DNA from: Rhexocercosporidium sp. MPI-PUGE-AT-0058
Taxonomy: Eukaryota; Ascomycota; Leotiomycetes; Helotiales
Assembly: GCA_020746875.1 (NCBI GenBank)
Contig: JAGTJL010000002.1
Coordinates: forward strand, 124,001 to 188,000
Length of the DNA: 64,000 bases
Direction of reading: 5' to 3'
Positions 14,901 to 25,027 of this stretch are shown piece by piece. The first letter of the stretch is position 1; each line of letters begins with the position of its first letter. The notes below the pieces were generated by a model that saw only the letters and a program-made list of their open reading frames with translations, was not told the origin of the DNA and made no database searches. The position numbers and the translations under genes are program-made.

Positions 14901-15649
14901 TTATATTATTATTAATCGTCGAGTCTTTTTAAAGGAAAAAGGAGGCGTTTAATTTAAGGAGCAGAAAATTATAGATTTTTAATTTTAATAAATAGTCTTA
15001 ATTACGAATCGAAATACTTTTATATAAGTCGTATAAAAACGAATTCATACGATTTTCTCCTTACGTCGATTATTAATATAAAAGCTATAACAAATAAAAA
15101 ACGTAACACGGCGCAAAGCACTAGGTAAGAAGCTTAATAACTTTAAGAGATTAAGATTTAAAATAAAAAAGTATTTAATTCTTTTAATTTTATATAAGGA
15201 AAAGGTCTCTTATATAAACCTTTAAAGGTTATATATTTAATTCCTTAAATAACGCCTTAGGCATTATTTCCTAATTAAAATCGCCACTTTACAATATTAT
15301 AATTTTTAAAAAAATATCTTATTGTTTTTTTAACTAACCGAATCCGGTTAGATTAGCGTTAATTTTAAGTTTCGCTTATATTTCGTCGAGCACGTCTTAA
15401 AAACTAGTCTCGCTAAAGCTCTTACGCTATGAATATCCACGCTAAAAAAATTATAATAAGAAAATCGTTCGTTTCGGGTAAATTATATGCGCACGCTAGC
15501 CGGCCCTAGCCCTAATCGGGGCGTTATAAGAGGCATATTTATTATTATTATATTATAACTGTTATTAATATATTATTAGTATATTATTAATATTACTAAT
15601 ACATTTACAAACCTTATTAATATATTAAATAAAATAAAATAATAAGGCC

Positions 15650-16340
15650 CCACTTTTAAAAGTAGGGTTATAATACGCTAGTCTATTTCGGTGCTTTCGG
15701 CGCTTTCGGCGCGCTTTTAATTTATTATGATGAGAAACTGTCCTAAAATTTTCGACATGCAACTTTGGCTCCAAAAGCGCCAAAATGGCGCTTTTGGCGC
15801 CGTTGGCGGACGTCCGCTTCTCGATTTTTTTGCAGATGTTACTTACTTAAAAAAAATATCGCAACTAGGCGACTAAGTAATAAATTAAATTACAAAACAC
15901 TAGGACTATTTAAAATTGCAAAAGTTAAAAGACTAGTCAATTACCAATTAGTACCTTCTTTAACTCATCCATATTCTTGAGGCCGCGACGGAGTATCTCG
16001 GCTCCTCGCTTCTTTAAGAATTTCCGCTAACGAGACAGACCCACCGTATCTATACCGAGTAAATACACGGACCGTGACAGTCAGCTGACTCTGAAAGACT
16101 CTTCTCTAGTACGAAGTTAATTCTTTCAGACCTCAGAAATAAGCTAAGAATGGATATTGTCGAGGCTTTTGAGTGTCTGAAGTCGTGGTATAAGCTACAG
16201 GGCTTAAAGGAGGAGTCACAATTAATAGCCTTAATTCTAAGAGAGGGAAAGACTGAATAGCTTTATGTACTGTTTTGTACCCCAGTTTGTATTGCAGTGC
16301 GAGAAAATAAACCTCAGTATAGTACAGTATAGTATAATCA
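15650..16340. other. Less-degraded island with hairpin, no clear gene
   Basis: GC content rises between two AT-rich stretches. A perfect inverted repeat with 12-bp arms and a 3-base loop lies at 15771-15797, followed by a second palindrome GCGGACGTCCGC. A 36-codon frame starts at 16,150, but nothing in it is recognisable. The segment may be the un-RIPed tail of a transposon ending at the 16041-16079 motif. Confidence 0.4.
16041..16079 (+). repeat. Terminal-like repeat motif, copy A
   Basis: This copy ends in CACGGACCGTGACA and contains CCGAGTAAATACACGG. Near-identical sequence occurs at 20208-20247 in the same orientation and at 26406-26445 inverted; a diverged copy is at 37353-37388. It looks like the end of a transposon family, either LTR or terminal inverted repeat. 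Confidence 0.6.
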
Positions 16341-16449
16341 CGTGTTTTATTTATACTTAAATACTTAATAATAAAAAGAAAAAAAAGAAAAAGAAAGACG
16401 TACAGCTGTGCGATTATACGCTTTTATTATTATTATTAAAGTATTAAGA

Positions 16450-17430
16450 TATAATTCCGTAAATGCTTTTTACGTGATTTTAAAAATACTGCTTATACTT
16501 CAGCCTTATTCGACAGACTTTATATTAAAGCCGATTTTCTTCTTTAATATAAGTTAAATACTTCCGCTTAAAATACTTCGTTAAATCTTCTGGACTAGTA
16601 AACTTATAAATACGCTTTTCGAATAGCAAACTCTGCTCCTTTTAAGTAAAAAAAGTAAGTAATAGTTCGCTTCTTCGTAAATATTAATAATATAACGTCT
16701 TTTAACGCTTACTTTTCGGCCTCGGCGGACGCTAATTGCGGATCGGTCTCCTTCGCCGGCTACAGGCTCGCCTTCTGCGTAAATAGCCTCTTACGTAATA
16801 TAATAATAGCTCCGCCTTCTTAAAAGTAATAATAAGCCGCAATAGTATCGATCGCGGCGTTACGCCGGCGAAACTCTTTTATTACGGTTGTTTTTAGTAA
16901 AGTTATTACCGTCTCGGCTAAAAGCTTTTATATTAAAAGTATTTTGTCGATAATATATATATTAATATTAAAGTTATCGAAGAACTTAAATCTAGCGAGC
17001 TGCAGCTCGATGTCGTTATAAAGTATTTTGTATTTTACTTGTCTCGGAGCTGCTTAAGTAACGCATCTCTTAATCGCTGTCGTAGATTAATAATCTTATT
17101 ATTAAGTTTTTTATATTTCGGATATTTCGTTATCGCGCTTTTATAATAATTATTTTATTTCGCGCGTAGCGCGAGAAGCTAACGGACTCGGCGATTTCTA
17201 TTAATAAATTAAGATTACTTAATTATAAAAGCGTGCGACCGCCCAGGATCGATTTATCGCGTTATCTGAAAGGCAGTATATATAAAAAATTTCTGGGTCT
17301 CGTAATTAGATACGGTAGCCTAAATGTCGCCGGACCGCCGCGGGAAGTAATACTTAATAAAAGTATCGATACTCGCATATTATAATATTATATTCTGAAA
17401 GGCGTCGGTTACGTTATTATAGTATAAAAG
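16450..17430 (-). pseudogene. DUF3435 (FluG-domain-like) relic, C-terminal part
   Basis: The minus strand carries an AT-degraded frame resembling the C-terminal half of fungal DUF3435 proteins, a family related to tyrosine recombinases. Visible pieces are the basic linker phrase RQRLRDALLKQLRDK, then IELQLARFKFFDNF, then a zinc-finger-like tail with the phrase FFYLKGAEFAIRK, where the pattern suggests an original Cys pair now changed to Tyr. The upstream part continues at 19592-19616 and beyond 19782, because a gag-only LTR element (17431-19586) and a solo LTR (19617-19776) interrupt it. Stop codons are frequent and consistent with RIP. DUF3435 proteins include the captain recombinases of Starship elements, but this zinc-finger subtype is also common outside them and no cargo or boundary is visible. 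The family call is from memory of motif style. Confidence 0.5.
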
Positions 17431-17603
17431 TGTTAAGAGCAGAATAGAGGGTAGGCTTACGGCTTAATCGGGCTTAGTGCGGAGGCTTAGCGGAGGCTGG
17501 GGACTTATATACTTAAAGGGAAATCACTCTTAGTCCCCTTTTACTTCCTTAAAAATTAATTTAAATTATAATTGTCGTAATATTTTACTTTATAAACTTT
17601 ATA
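17431..17603 (+). repeat. 5' LTR of gag-only element, copy 1
   Basis: This repeat matches 19415-19586 and the LTRs of copy 2. It carries the shared block GGCTTACGGCTTAATCGGGC. The original terminal CA is now TA, a C-to-T change. Confidence 0.88.
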
Positions 17604-19414
17604 TTTTAATCTCTTTACTTATAAGGGATAGCTCGCTATTAACTCGGAGGTATTACGGAGTCGATTCGGACGATTCAATATAAATTTAATATATCGCGAA
17701 ATAGAAAAGCCACGCCGGCAACTTATTAAAATAACGCCGGAAGTAGTCATTTAATTATATTAGTAGTAAATATTAAAAGGCCTTCTTTAGCCTTTAAGTA
17801 ATAAAAGTAAAATAAATATAAAGATAATATAAAGTCGATTTAAAAGCTATTAAAACTCCGGGAGCTTTTTACTTATAAAAGCAAAACGATTAAAAAGGCA
17901 TAAGCTTTTATATTAAAAGCGGAACGTCGGTTTAAACTTAATAAAAAATAGTTTTATTTTATAAATAAAAACAAAATAATATATTATATACTTACGTTTA
18001 TAAAAAGGCCGAAAAGAATATAAATAATATATAAATAAAATAAAATTAAAAAAAATATAAACGTAAGAGTTTTATAAAAAGATTTTAAAGACTAGCTCCT
18101 TAATTTAATATAAGACTTAATTTCCCGGCGTTTTAACGCGTTAATTTAATATAAAGAGGCTCGGTAAAAAGACGGAGAAATTACGGACGACTTCGTTAAG
18201 AGGCTCGATGACTTAAAAAAGACTTTAAGCTTTACGGAGGACCGTTATAAAGTAAACACTTTATTTTCGAAGCTTTAGCTTAAGTTACGAAAAGACTTAT
18301 TACGATAATAATTACCGCCTAATATACGTAAAAAAGTATTACGGCTTATACGTCGAATGGAGGCCGTAGACGTAATTACGGCTTTAATTACGGAGTTAAT
18401 ATGAACGAGTTACGGAATACATACGGAGGCGATATAAAATACTTATCGATTTTATAATAATATTAATTACTTTTTTAATTATTATATAAAAACTATATAT
18501 TATAATTATAAAAGAAAGGGACACTTTACGAATCGATATATTAAGAGAGAATAAAACACGTTTTAATTTTAAAAGAGCTCGGTCCGGCTTTATAAAAGCG
18601 TCGATTTAATTTTAAAAAAGCGTCGGAATACGATTTAACTCTATAAGAACGCCGTAAAGCTAGTGACTATACTTATATTATAATAAATAAAAGTTTAATA
18701 GTCGATAGGCGTTATCTTAAGTAAAACTATAAGCTATAAGTAACTTATTAAGTAATATATTACGTACAAGCGAAGCCACTTTAACACTTACTCGGAAGTG
18801 CGAATTTAAGTTATTTAAGACGTCTTATAAAAAGAGTTAATATAAATAAAGTACCGACTTATCTCCGAAAGAAATTAAGAAACCGTCCGAATATATACCG
18901 AACGTACGCTAATAAAAGGCTATAAAGTTATATTATTACGGAATTTTTTTTTAAATATTCCCTTTAACTTAAAATACGCTAATATACGTGGCCGGGAGGC
19001 CATCTTAAAAAAAGAAGGTAATTTAAGACAATTATAATAAACTCAGCCCGATAAAGCTTTAATATAGTTTTAAAAAAGCTATAATATAATATAACTTTAG
19101 AAAAGTAATAATACGACTAAGCTTTAATAGACCTCTAAATAAATAATAACACGGCTATAAAAGAAGCTACGGTATAATATAACTTTAAAGATATATAAAA
19201 GCTTTACGAAGGCATTTAAGGTTATAAAAAGACTAATTATTATTATATATACTTTTTTATTTTTTTTATAAAGTTTTAAAGTTTATAATAACTTAATATA
19301 AATATAAAAAGAAATAAAAACGTTATAAAGGCCTTATAAAAGAAATATAAAAATAATATATAACTAAGTCGAAGGCTAATAGCCTTAAAGACTATAGCTT
19401 AAGAAAAGGGGTAA

Positions 19415-19586
19415 TATTAAGAGTAAAATAAAGGGTAAGCTTACGGCTTAATCGGGCTTAGTGCGGAGGCTTAGCGGAGGCTAAGGACTTATATACTTAA
19501 GGGAAATTACTCTTAGTCCCCTCTTACTTCCTTAAAGATTAATTTGAATTACAACTGTCGTGGCACTCTACTTTATAAGCCTTACA
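19415..19586 (+). repeat. 3' LTR of gag-only element, copy 1
   Basis: The 3' LTR retains CA at its outer end, while its inner TG has become TA. It is followed directly by the duplicated target AAAAG. Confidence 0.88.
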
Positions 19587-19616
19587 AAAAGTGGATCAAA
19601 GTACTGCGAGCAGATG

Positions 19617-19776
19617 TGTAACGACAAGTATGCTTTGGCTAGGTCAGGGGTCCGGAACAGGTCCGACCCCCCTCCGACTCCTTATATATATGGCTCCCTC
19701 TTGTACGATAGCTCTGTAGTTTTTGTATTTTAAGTATTAAGTCTATCTTCACGTCTAAGGCTCTTGCGTCGTTACA
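19617..19776 (+). mobile_element. Solo LTR (160 bp), not RIP-degraded
   Basis: The sequence starts TGTAACGAC and ends GTCGTTACA, so its ends are 9-bp inverted repeats. It is flanked by a perfect 5-bp duplication AGATG (19612-19616 and 19777-19781). Its base composition is near normal, unlike the degraded DUF3435 relic it sits in, so it arrived after that DNA was mutated. It contains a TATATATA box in a typical LTR promoter position. No internal region remains, which fits recombination between two LTRs. Confidence 0.85.
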
Positions 19777-20207
19777 AGATGTAATTAAATTAAAGTGATT
19801 AATTATTATTCTAAAAGCCTTTAGAATTAGAAGAAAATAATTATTCTTTTAAAAGCGGTTTATAATAGTAGAACCTAATTAAGTTACGTGCAGTGCCAAG
19901 AAAGCAGCTGTCCGTGCTTATACGACATATTATTAATAAATAATTAAGGGGTAAATAAGCCCCTAGATTACGCGACCTTATTACGTAATGCTAGACCGCT
20001 AGACCGCTAAGGTCTAGCTATTTAGGACCGATAATATCGTTAAGTCTTAGCGGTTTTAAAAGCACGAGAGGTTTTATATAAGACTAGCACGTTTATTATT
20101 AAATAAGAGCTTTGTGTTCAACTGAGAATAAAATTTTAATTATATTAATTATTATTTATTCTACCGTACGTAATACACTTACTTCTCGATTATTAAGATT
20201 AATACTA

Positions 20208-20247
20208 ACACCCGTATCTATACTAAGTAAATACACGGACCGTGACA
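20208..20247 (+). repeat. Terminal-like repeat motif, copy B
   Basis: This copy ends in CACGGACCGTGACA like copy A. Similarity to copy C extends leftward to about 20,080, including the block CGTACGTAATACACTTACTT. GC-balanced sequence begins about 330 bp to its right. Confidence 0.6.
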
Positions 20248-21035
20248 TTAAAATAACTTTTCTTTAAAGACAATCAATAGATAAATCGATACTATGCCTT
20301 AAAAATTAAACGATTATATCCATATAAACAAAAGAATAACTAGTAGCTTTATACAAATAGACTATTCCTTTAATGCAATTACCTCCTTTGACACTCTATT
20401 AAAAGTGCGGGAATACCGGAAATTACGACCCGGACAAAATAAAAAGTGTATCTACACTCTTAATAACTACTTTATAGAAAAAGTGCAACTTACACTATTT
20501 TAGAGCGCGAGTAAAGCTCTACAATTATATATAAAAAAAAATTATATTATTAGGTACTGAGTAATTACGAGGTGAAGTAGTTGAGTTTTGGTATGAATTG
20601 CGGGGTTTCCGGCTTTTTTTGTCCACCAGGAGGCTCGCCTTGTTTTTGATGCTGACAAGCCCTCGGTTCCTCTGTCGGAGAGGTGGCGTAACGTGGCGCG
20701 CGACGGGGAAGTCAAGAACAATGCGCTAGCGGTTTTAAACTCAAATAAGGTTCAATATGTGGCGAATAACTCTGCCGCATTTTGACGCATTCAGCAAATA
20801 CTCCGTTGGGTCCTACAGTAGTAGTCCAACCGTTTCCTGATATCTGACGAGGATCGGCTGGAGCCAAGCCTTCCCCGGACCAGCATACGGTATTGAGTGG
20901 CTTGTCCCGCCCTTGATTACATGTCCGGGTGGTCTAACCCAATCAACCTACGGCATCCATGATCTAGGAAAGCTTTAAGAGGCTACTGTAGAGGAGTGGA
21001 AAGTTCCATGTGAGGCGCATACGCTAAGCTACAAT
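20248..21035. other. Degraded then GC-balanced DNA, no gene seen
   Basis: AT-rich sequence continues to about 20,580 and then changes abruptly to normal composition. The GC-balanced 450 bp up to the piggyBac element shows no convincing open frame or recognisable motif. Confidence 0.5.
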
Positions 21036-21037
21036 TA

Positions 21038-21153
21038 TCCCTTCGTCTGCTGAGACATTTCCCATACTAGCAGGGGGGTAGCCCACCGATGTTTGCCAGG
21101 GGAGTAATGCATTATTTTATGTACCTTTGCATAGAAATTTATTAGTAAGGTAC
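21038..21153. repeat. Left 116-bp terminal inverted repeat of piggyBac element
   Basis: The left repeat is the exact reverse complement of 23001-23116. The TA at 21036-21037 flanks it on the outside. Confidence 0.93.
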
Positions 21154-22937
21154 TTTATGCTGATGAAACTGCTCCCAACACTCCCCCTCTTGACACAAAA
21201 ATACTGTACAAAATGTGCACCCCCAATATGTTTTCTTAAGAGGCTTTTGTAGTATTATTCCTAGTACTTTTTGACGCTTCCCAAGGTACGAGCACCACGC
21301 ACAAATACCTCTTTCGACATGTAATTTCCCCCAAAAGTGTACGTGTTGTAAGTCAGGATTAAAGAACCTTTTACCTCCTAATTCAGAGTATAATTGAATC
21401 AATTGTACCTTTTGAGAGTACTCAAAAAGCTTACGGTATAGCTTGATTCTGAATTGTAAGTGAGATAGGGGTTTTGCTTGATTAGTATGCAATAGATATA
21501 ATCTATATGCATTAATACAAGCCATGTCGAGTAACCAATAAAAAAGAGGCCACCAATTTCGTTGTGTAGCCCTATGAGTCTCGTACACTTCCCTAAACTG
21601 ATTTGCCAAATCAACTCCTCCCATATGATGGTTATAATCATCAATAAAGCGAGGGATAAGCAGCTCTTTTGTATGATCATCCCCAAAGGCTTGTCTAACG
21701 ATACGGCCATTAGTCGATGTCTTTGTAGGGCGTCGCCGTAGTGTAGCTCGGAAATCGCCTACTTGATGTACCGTGTGTACAGTACTCAATGCTAGAACAA
21801 TATTATTGTCTTGCCAGGCTAAACAAAGCGTGTTTTTGACTACCTTTGCAACTAGAGTGTTCCATTCTAGAGCTTTGGCATATGTAGTCTTTAAGACCTT
21901 AAAGCCTTCCGGTAATTCTGGGTGTGGACGAGTTGTTCCGACAGCACCAAATCCACAGGCTCGGAGCTCTTCAAAAAGAGGTATAGAGGTAAAGTAGTTA
22001 TCAAGGTAAACCGTAAGACGTTGCCGTGGGAGGGAGAGTACAAGAGACCGTACAAGGGAGCCGGTAGGGGTAAGGTTTGGATGCTTGAAAAGTGACTGTA
22101 ATCCGTGTACCCGGGAGCTCCAAATCCAGTTATAAATGTAGCCATGGTCGGCGATTCCGTATATCTTGTACCCTTGCTTAATCGGTTTATTCGGCATTTT
22201 GTAAGTATGCGAAGATCTAATAAAAATAATTAATAGCGGGGTAATTAGAAGAAGAGGGGTACTTACCTGCCAAAACAACGAACCATGAGTTCATCGATAC
22301 TGACTTCCGACGAAGGGGAATAGTACTTCTGACAAGAGGCTTGCAATTCTGAAGCAAGAGGCTCTACCTTATACCACCATATCGAATTTGTAGGTAAGTT
22401 ATACCCCCGGCGTTCGTCATCCTCAGCATCAGAGATATGACAATACCTCTTAATGTCTTCATAGCGGTTCAGTGCAATATGAGTTGAAACTGTATGTATT
22501 GGGCCCTCCTCCTTGTCTGAATTCTAATACATGCTAATGCGAGGCTCTTCGTGGACTCCTATATAAATCAATGCTCCAAGAAACACATATAATTCCTCCA
22601 CAACCAAAGGATGCTATTGACGAGCTTTTTCCTGTAGAACTCTCATTCGTTGTAGGTCTGCGTATCGATTTGTATTGGTCGTAATAATCTGTAGGAGGGT
22701 AGGTGTAAAGAATAAGGTAAAATAGTCGTAGGGTTCAGAAGAAGAAGAGAAAGTAGAAGGTAGAATAGCTGTAGCCGGCCGACGAGCCTCGCACTCAAAT
22801 GGCTTAAAAGAAACGTTTGTGATTGGTCTAAACTCGTTGAGGATCTTATTAAGAGTAGATGTCTTCTTCGTCTTCTTTTGGGTAGGTTGTATAACCTCTG
22901 AATCGCTGGAATTGCCTTCGTGGAGTTGACGTTTCAT
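21142..22937 (-). pseudogene. piggyBac-type transposase (DDE_Tnp_1_7), two early stops
   Basis: Read from 22937 down to 21142 with a 50-nt GT-AG intron (22266-22217), this is a near-complete piggyBac transposase. The N-terminal part ends in PYDYFTLFFTP; the catalytic core includes the first Asp in YGIADHGY, the second in YLDNYFTS and the third in GGVDLANQ. The Asp usually found three residues after the third is Asn here. The C-terminal domain is Cys-rich (CAWC, CTFC, CQEGEC), as in piggyBac relatives. Two in-frame TAG codons, after EKARQ and after RISMY, sit where the family has Trp. TGG to TAG means CCA to CTA on the other strand, the dinucleotide favoured by RIP. Apart from these lesions the reading frame is clean, so inactivation is recent. 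Confidence 0.88.
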
Positions 22938-23000
22938 TTTGGCATATCCTGTCCTGTCGCGTCTGAAATGACAGCTTCAACTAGTTTTCATTGACGCGTT

Positions 23001-23116
23001 GTACCTTACTAATAAATTTCTATGCAAAGGTACATAAAATAATGCATTACTCCCCTGGCAAACATCGGTGGGCTACCCCCCTGCTAGTATGGGAAATGTC
23101 TCAGCAGACGAAGGGA
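23001..23116. repeat. Right 116-bp terminal inverted repeat of piggyBac element
   Basis: The right repeat is the exact reverse complement of 21038-21153. The flanking TA (23117-23118) is also the left flank of the neighbouring mariner-type MITE. Confidence 0.93.
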
Positions 23117-23118
23117 TA

Positions 23119-23266
23119 CAGTAGGGTGCAAAAAGTCTACACACTACCAAGGTTTATCTAACTACAAAAGGTCAAGCGGTTACTTATCAAGGTTAGATGT
23201 GGCTGAAGACTAGCTTCAAGAAGTCAAGCCCCCCTTGGCAGTGTGTAGACCTTTTGCACCCTACTG
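23119..23266. mobile_element. Tc1/mariner-type MITE, 148 bp
   Basis: About 34-bp terminal inverted repeats begin CAGTAGGGTGCAAAA and differ at two positions. TA is present on both sides (23117-23118 and 23267-23268). CAGT ends with TA target duplication are typical of Tc1/mariner elements. There is no coding capacity. It lies immediately next to the piggyBac element. Confidence 0.85.
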
Positions 23267-23268
23267 TA

Positions 23269-23824
23269 CTAGCATCTGGAATGCGCATTCTACATTACGA
23301 AGCCTCCAACTCCTCCAAAAAATTCCCATACGGGCCACGATCCTTTAGATAATGCCACTATCTTAAATAGGAAATATTCTTTACGGACGCATTGTTGCTC
23401 GTGGACCGTTACTTCTAGAGCAGAGTGTTGCTTAATTACCAGCAGATACCAAATAGCAGGATGCCAGAAATCAGAAATCAGAAAACATCCCAAATGATCG
23501 CCCAGCCGAATTACTATGGGTGTCGATGAAACACTGTACGGTAATCCCCTTCTGTACGTGCAAGTCTCTAATTAAGGTTTGTGGCTGATTTTCAACTTTT
23601 CTGCAGGCACCCGCTTTGGTCGCTCGAGGGGATCCCTTCCATCAACTGATGCCCCTTTTTATGTTGATACATGGTGTGCAAATCATACCCCATCAGAGTG
23701 CCCAAATCTCAATCACCTCAGTGCTCTATGTACCGCCAAGAACACCCTTTCCTGATTTACTACATCTTCAACGAACATTCGCCTCTTTACAGTCCATTAC
23801 TACCAACGAGCCAGCTTGATCAGG
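23269..23824 (+). other. Upstream region of the DUF7703 gene
   Basis: The sequence is GC-balanced with no convincing open frame. It presumably holds the promoter and 5' leader of the gene starting at 23825; pyrimidine-rich stretches lie close to the start. No specific regulatory site was recognised. Confidence 0.4.
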
Positions 23825-24751
23825 ATGGCTGAGAATCCATCGGGCGACGGATACAGGGGGGGAATCGACGTCACGCTGCCGGTTGCAATGACGATGGCTG
23901 CGTTTACTGGCATTGCAGTCTTTAACGTTCTCGACATCAACGTTTCGATCTTCACTACGTTTCAGAGGCGTACGGGGTTGTACTTTTGGAGTTTGCTTAC
24001 TGCTTCGTGGGGAATACCTATTCATGCGATTGGTTTCTTGTTGAAGTTCTTTCGCCTTTGCCGCAACGACACCGTAAATGTCGCAGTTATAACTGTTGGT
24101 TGGTTCGCAATGGTGACTGGCCAATCGGTCGTTTTATACTCTCGCCTTCATCTCATCGTCCGAGACGGGAAAAAAATCAGATGGGTTTTGGTGCTAATAA
24201 TCGTCGACTTTTTCCTCTTCCATATTCCTCCCACGGTCCTCAACTTTGGTGCCAACTCCAGGAATCCTCAACCGTTCCTCACGCCATTTGCAATCTACGA
24301 AAAAATTCAGATCACGGCATTCTCGATCCAGGAGTCCATCATCTCAAGTCTTTACATTTGGGAAGCTCGAAAGATGCTGCGGTCAGTAGCGAGAGTCAAG
24401 CGCAAGGAAGCCCGCAGCGTCATGTATCATCTCATATGTGTGAATGTTTTGATTATCGTGATGGATATCACGCTCCTCGGAACGGAATACGCCAATCAAT
24501 ATTCTATTGAGACGACATACAAGAGTACACTTTACAGCGTCAAATTGAAGCTGGAGTTCGCCATCCTGAATCGACTTCGTGATCTCGTCAAATCACAACG
24601 CAAAGAATCGCTGTCCGACGAAACCCCGAATCCTCCAATCCCGTCTTTCGTCCGAGATCCTCCACTTGTTCACCGGATCGAAATCAAGAAGACGGCTAAA
24701 AGTTCGATATCTATATTTCCAACCATCACCCATAAGGAGGAGGTGGTATGA
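23825..24751 (+). CDS. DUF7703-type multi-pass membrane protein, 308 aa
   Basis: This is an intronless gene for a fungal integral membrane protein of unknown biochemical role. Hydrophobic segments are spaced as in a seven-helix protein: about residues 20-40, 53-72, 86-104, 116-136, 155-178, 196-216 and a weaker last one. Phrases typical of the family are GLYFWSLL, GFLLKFF, TGQSVVLYSRLHL and FGANSRNPQPF, and a basic patch follows helix five (RSVARVKRKEAR). The tail from about residue 255 is hydrophilic and cytosolic-looking. The ATG at 23825 was chosen; nothing upstream in frame offers another ATG. It lies between a transposon pair and an AT-rich block but its own codon use is normal. Family assignment is from motif resemblance; a GPCR-like or PTH11-like sensing role would be speculation. 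Confidence 0.7.
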   Translation: MAENPSGDGYRGGIDVTLPVAMTMAAFTGIAVFNVLDINVSIFTTFQRRTGLYFWSLLTASWGIPIHAIGFLLKFFRLCRNDTVNVAVITVGWFAMVTGQSVVLYSRLHLIVRDGKKIRWVLVLIIVDFFLFHIPPTVLNFGANSRNPQPFLTPFAIYEKIQITAFSIQESIISSLYIWEARKMLRSVARVKRKEARSVMYHLICVNVLIIVMDITLLGTEYANQYSIETTYKSTLYSVKLKLEFAILNRLRDLVKSQRKESLSDETPNPPIPSFVRDPPLVHRIEIKKTAKSSISIFPTITHKEEVV

Positions 24752-24862
24752 AACTTGGTTATGTTACGGGTCACCCCCCAGGCGGAGTGATTACATGTAG
24801 ACATAGTCCTAAAGCTCGGAGAGACTGGTCACACAGATAGCGGGGGTCTAATTCAAGGCTAC

Positions 24863-25027
24863 ATGTATATATCCAACTCTCTCGCATCGATACTATTCTT
24901 CCTTTGGGCCCTCCTAGCACTTCTTCTTGAACTATTCACCCTCCCACCAGCAACAGCCTCTGGAAATATGATGCAGAAATCTAGCGAACACGGGAAGTTG
25001 CAGATGGATGAGCGGAAGGCTGAGTAG
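24863..25027 (+). CDS. Possible 54-aa small membrane peptide
   Basis: A short frame starts MYISNSLASILFF, contains one strongly hydrophobic segment (about residues 7-28) and ends with a charged tail rich in Lys and Glu. It lies 112 bp downstream of the DUF7703 gene on the same strand. No homologue is recognised. It may be a small secreted or membrane protein, the last exon of something longer, or chance; the hydrophobic-then-charged layout is the only support. Confidence 0.25.
   Translation: MYISNSLASILFFLWALLALLLELFTLPPATASGNMMQKSSEHGKLQMDERKAE

Larger units (their letters stand above)
1..15650. repeat. AT-rich RIP-degraded transposon block 1
   Basis: The sequence is overwhelmingly A+T with stop codons in every frame, yet short stretches still read as retrotransposon proteins if C-to-T and G-to-A changes are allowed. 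This is what repeat-induced point mutation leaves behind. Two elements can be recognised, both on the minus strand: a Copia element at the left edge and a Gypsy element from about 8.5 to 14.9 kb. No intact host gene was found. The exact right edge is gradual; GC content first recovers near 15,650. Confidence 0.85.
17431..19586 (+). mobile_element. Gag-only LTR retrotransposon, copy 1
   Basis: The 2,156-bp element begins TGTTAAGAGC, ends CCTTACA, and is flanked by a perfect 5-bp duplication AAAAG (17426-17430 and 19587-19591). LTRs are at 17431-17603 and 19415-19586 (about 173 bp). The internal 1.8 kb reads as a decayed Gag: a capsid-like stretch then a CCHC knuckle near 18,500, here with its cysteines changed to Tyr. 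No protease, reverse transcriptase or integrase is present, and there is no room for them, so the element must have been moved by enzymes from another element. A second copy of the same length is at 31219-33373. RIP-type lesions are dense. Confidence 0.9.
21038..23116 (-). mobile_element. piggyBac-type DNA transposon, 2,079 bp
   Basis: The element has 116-bp terminal inverted repeats (21038-21153 and 23001-23116) that are identical base for base, which implies a recent insertion. Ends are TCCCTTCGTC...GACGAAGGGA. They are flanked by TA on both sides rather than the TTAA expected for piggyBac. One minus-strand transposase gene fills the interior and its stop codon lies inside the left repeat. 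The inner end of each repeat is itself a small inverted repeat (GTACCTT...AAGGTAC). A 167-bp relative with the same outer termini is at 53119-53285. Confidence 0.9.

Noticed and set aside
16450..19800. Calling a Starship giant element
   Set aside because: Only a degraded C-terminal DUF3435-type relic is visible. There is no intact captain, cargo or element boundary, so the claim was limited to a relic gene.
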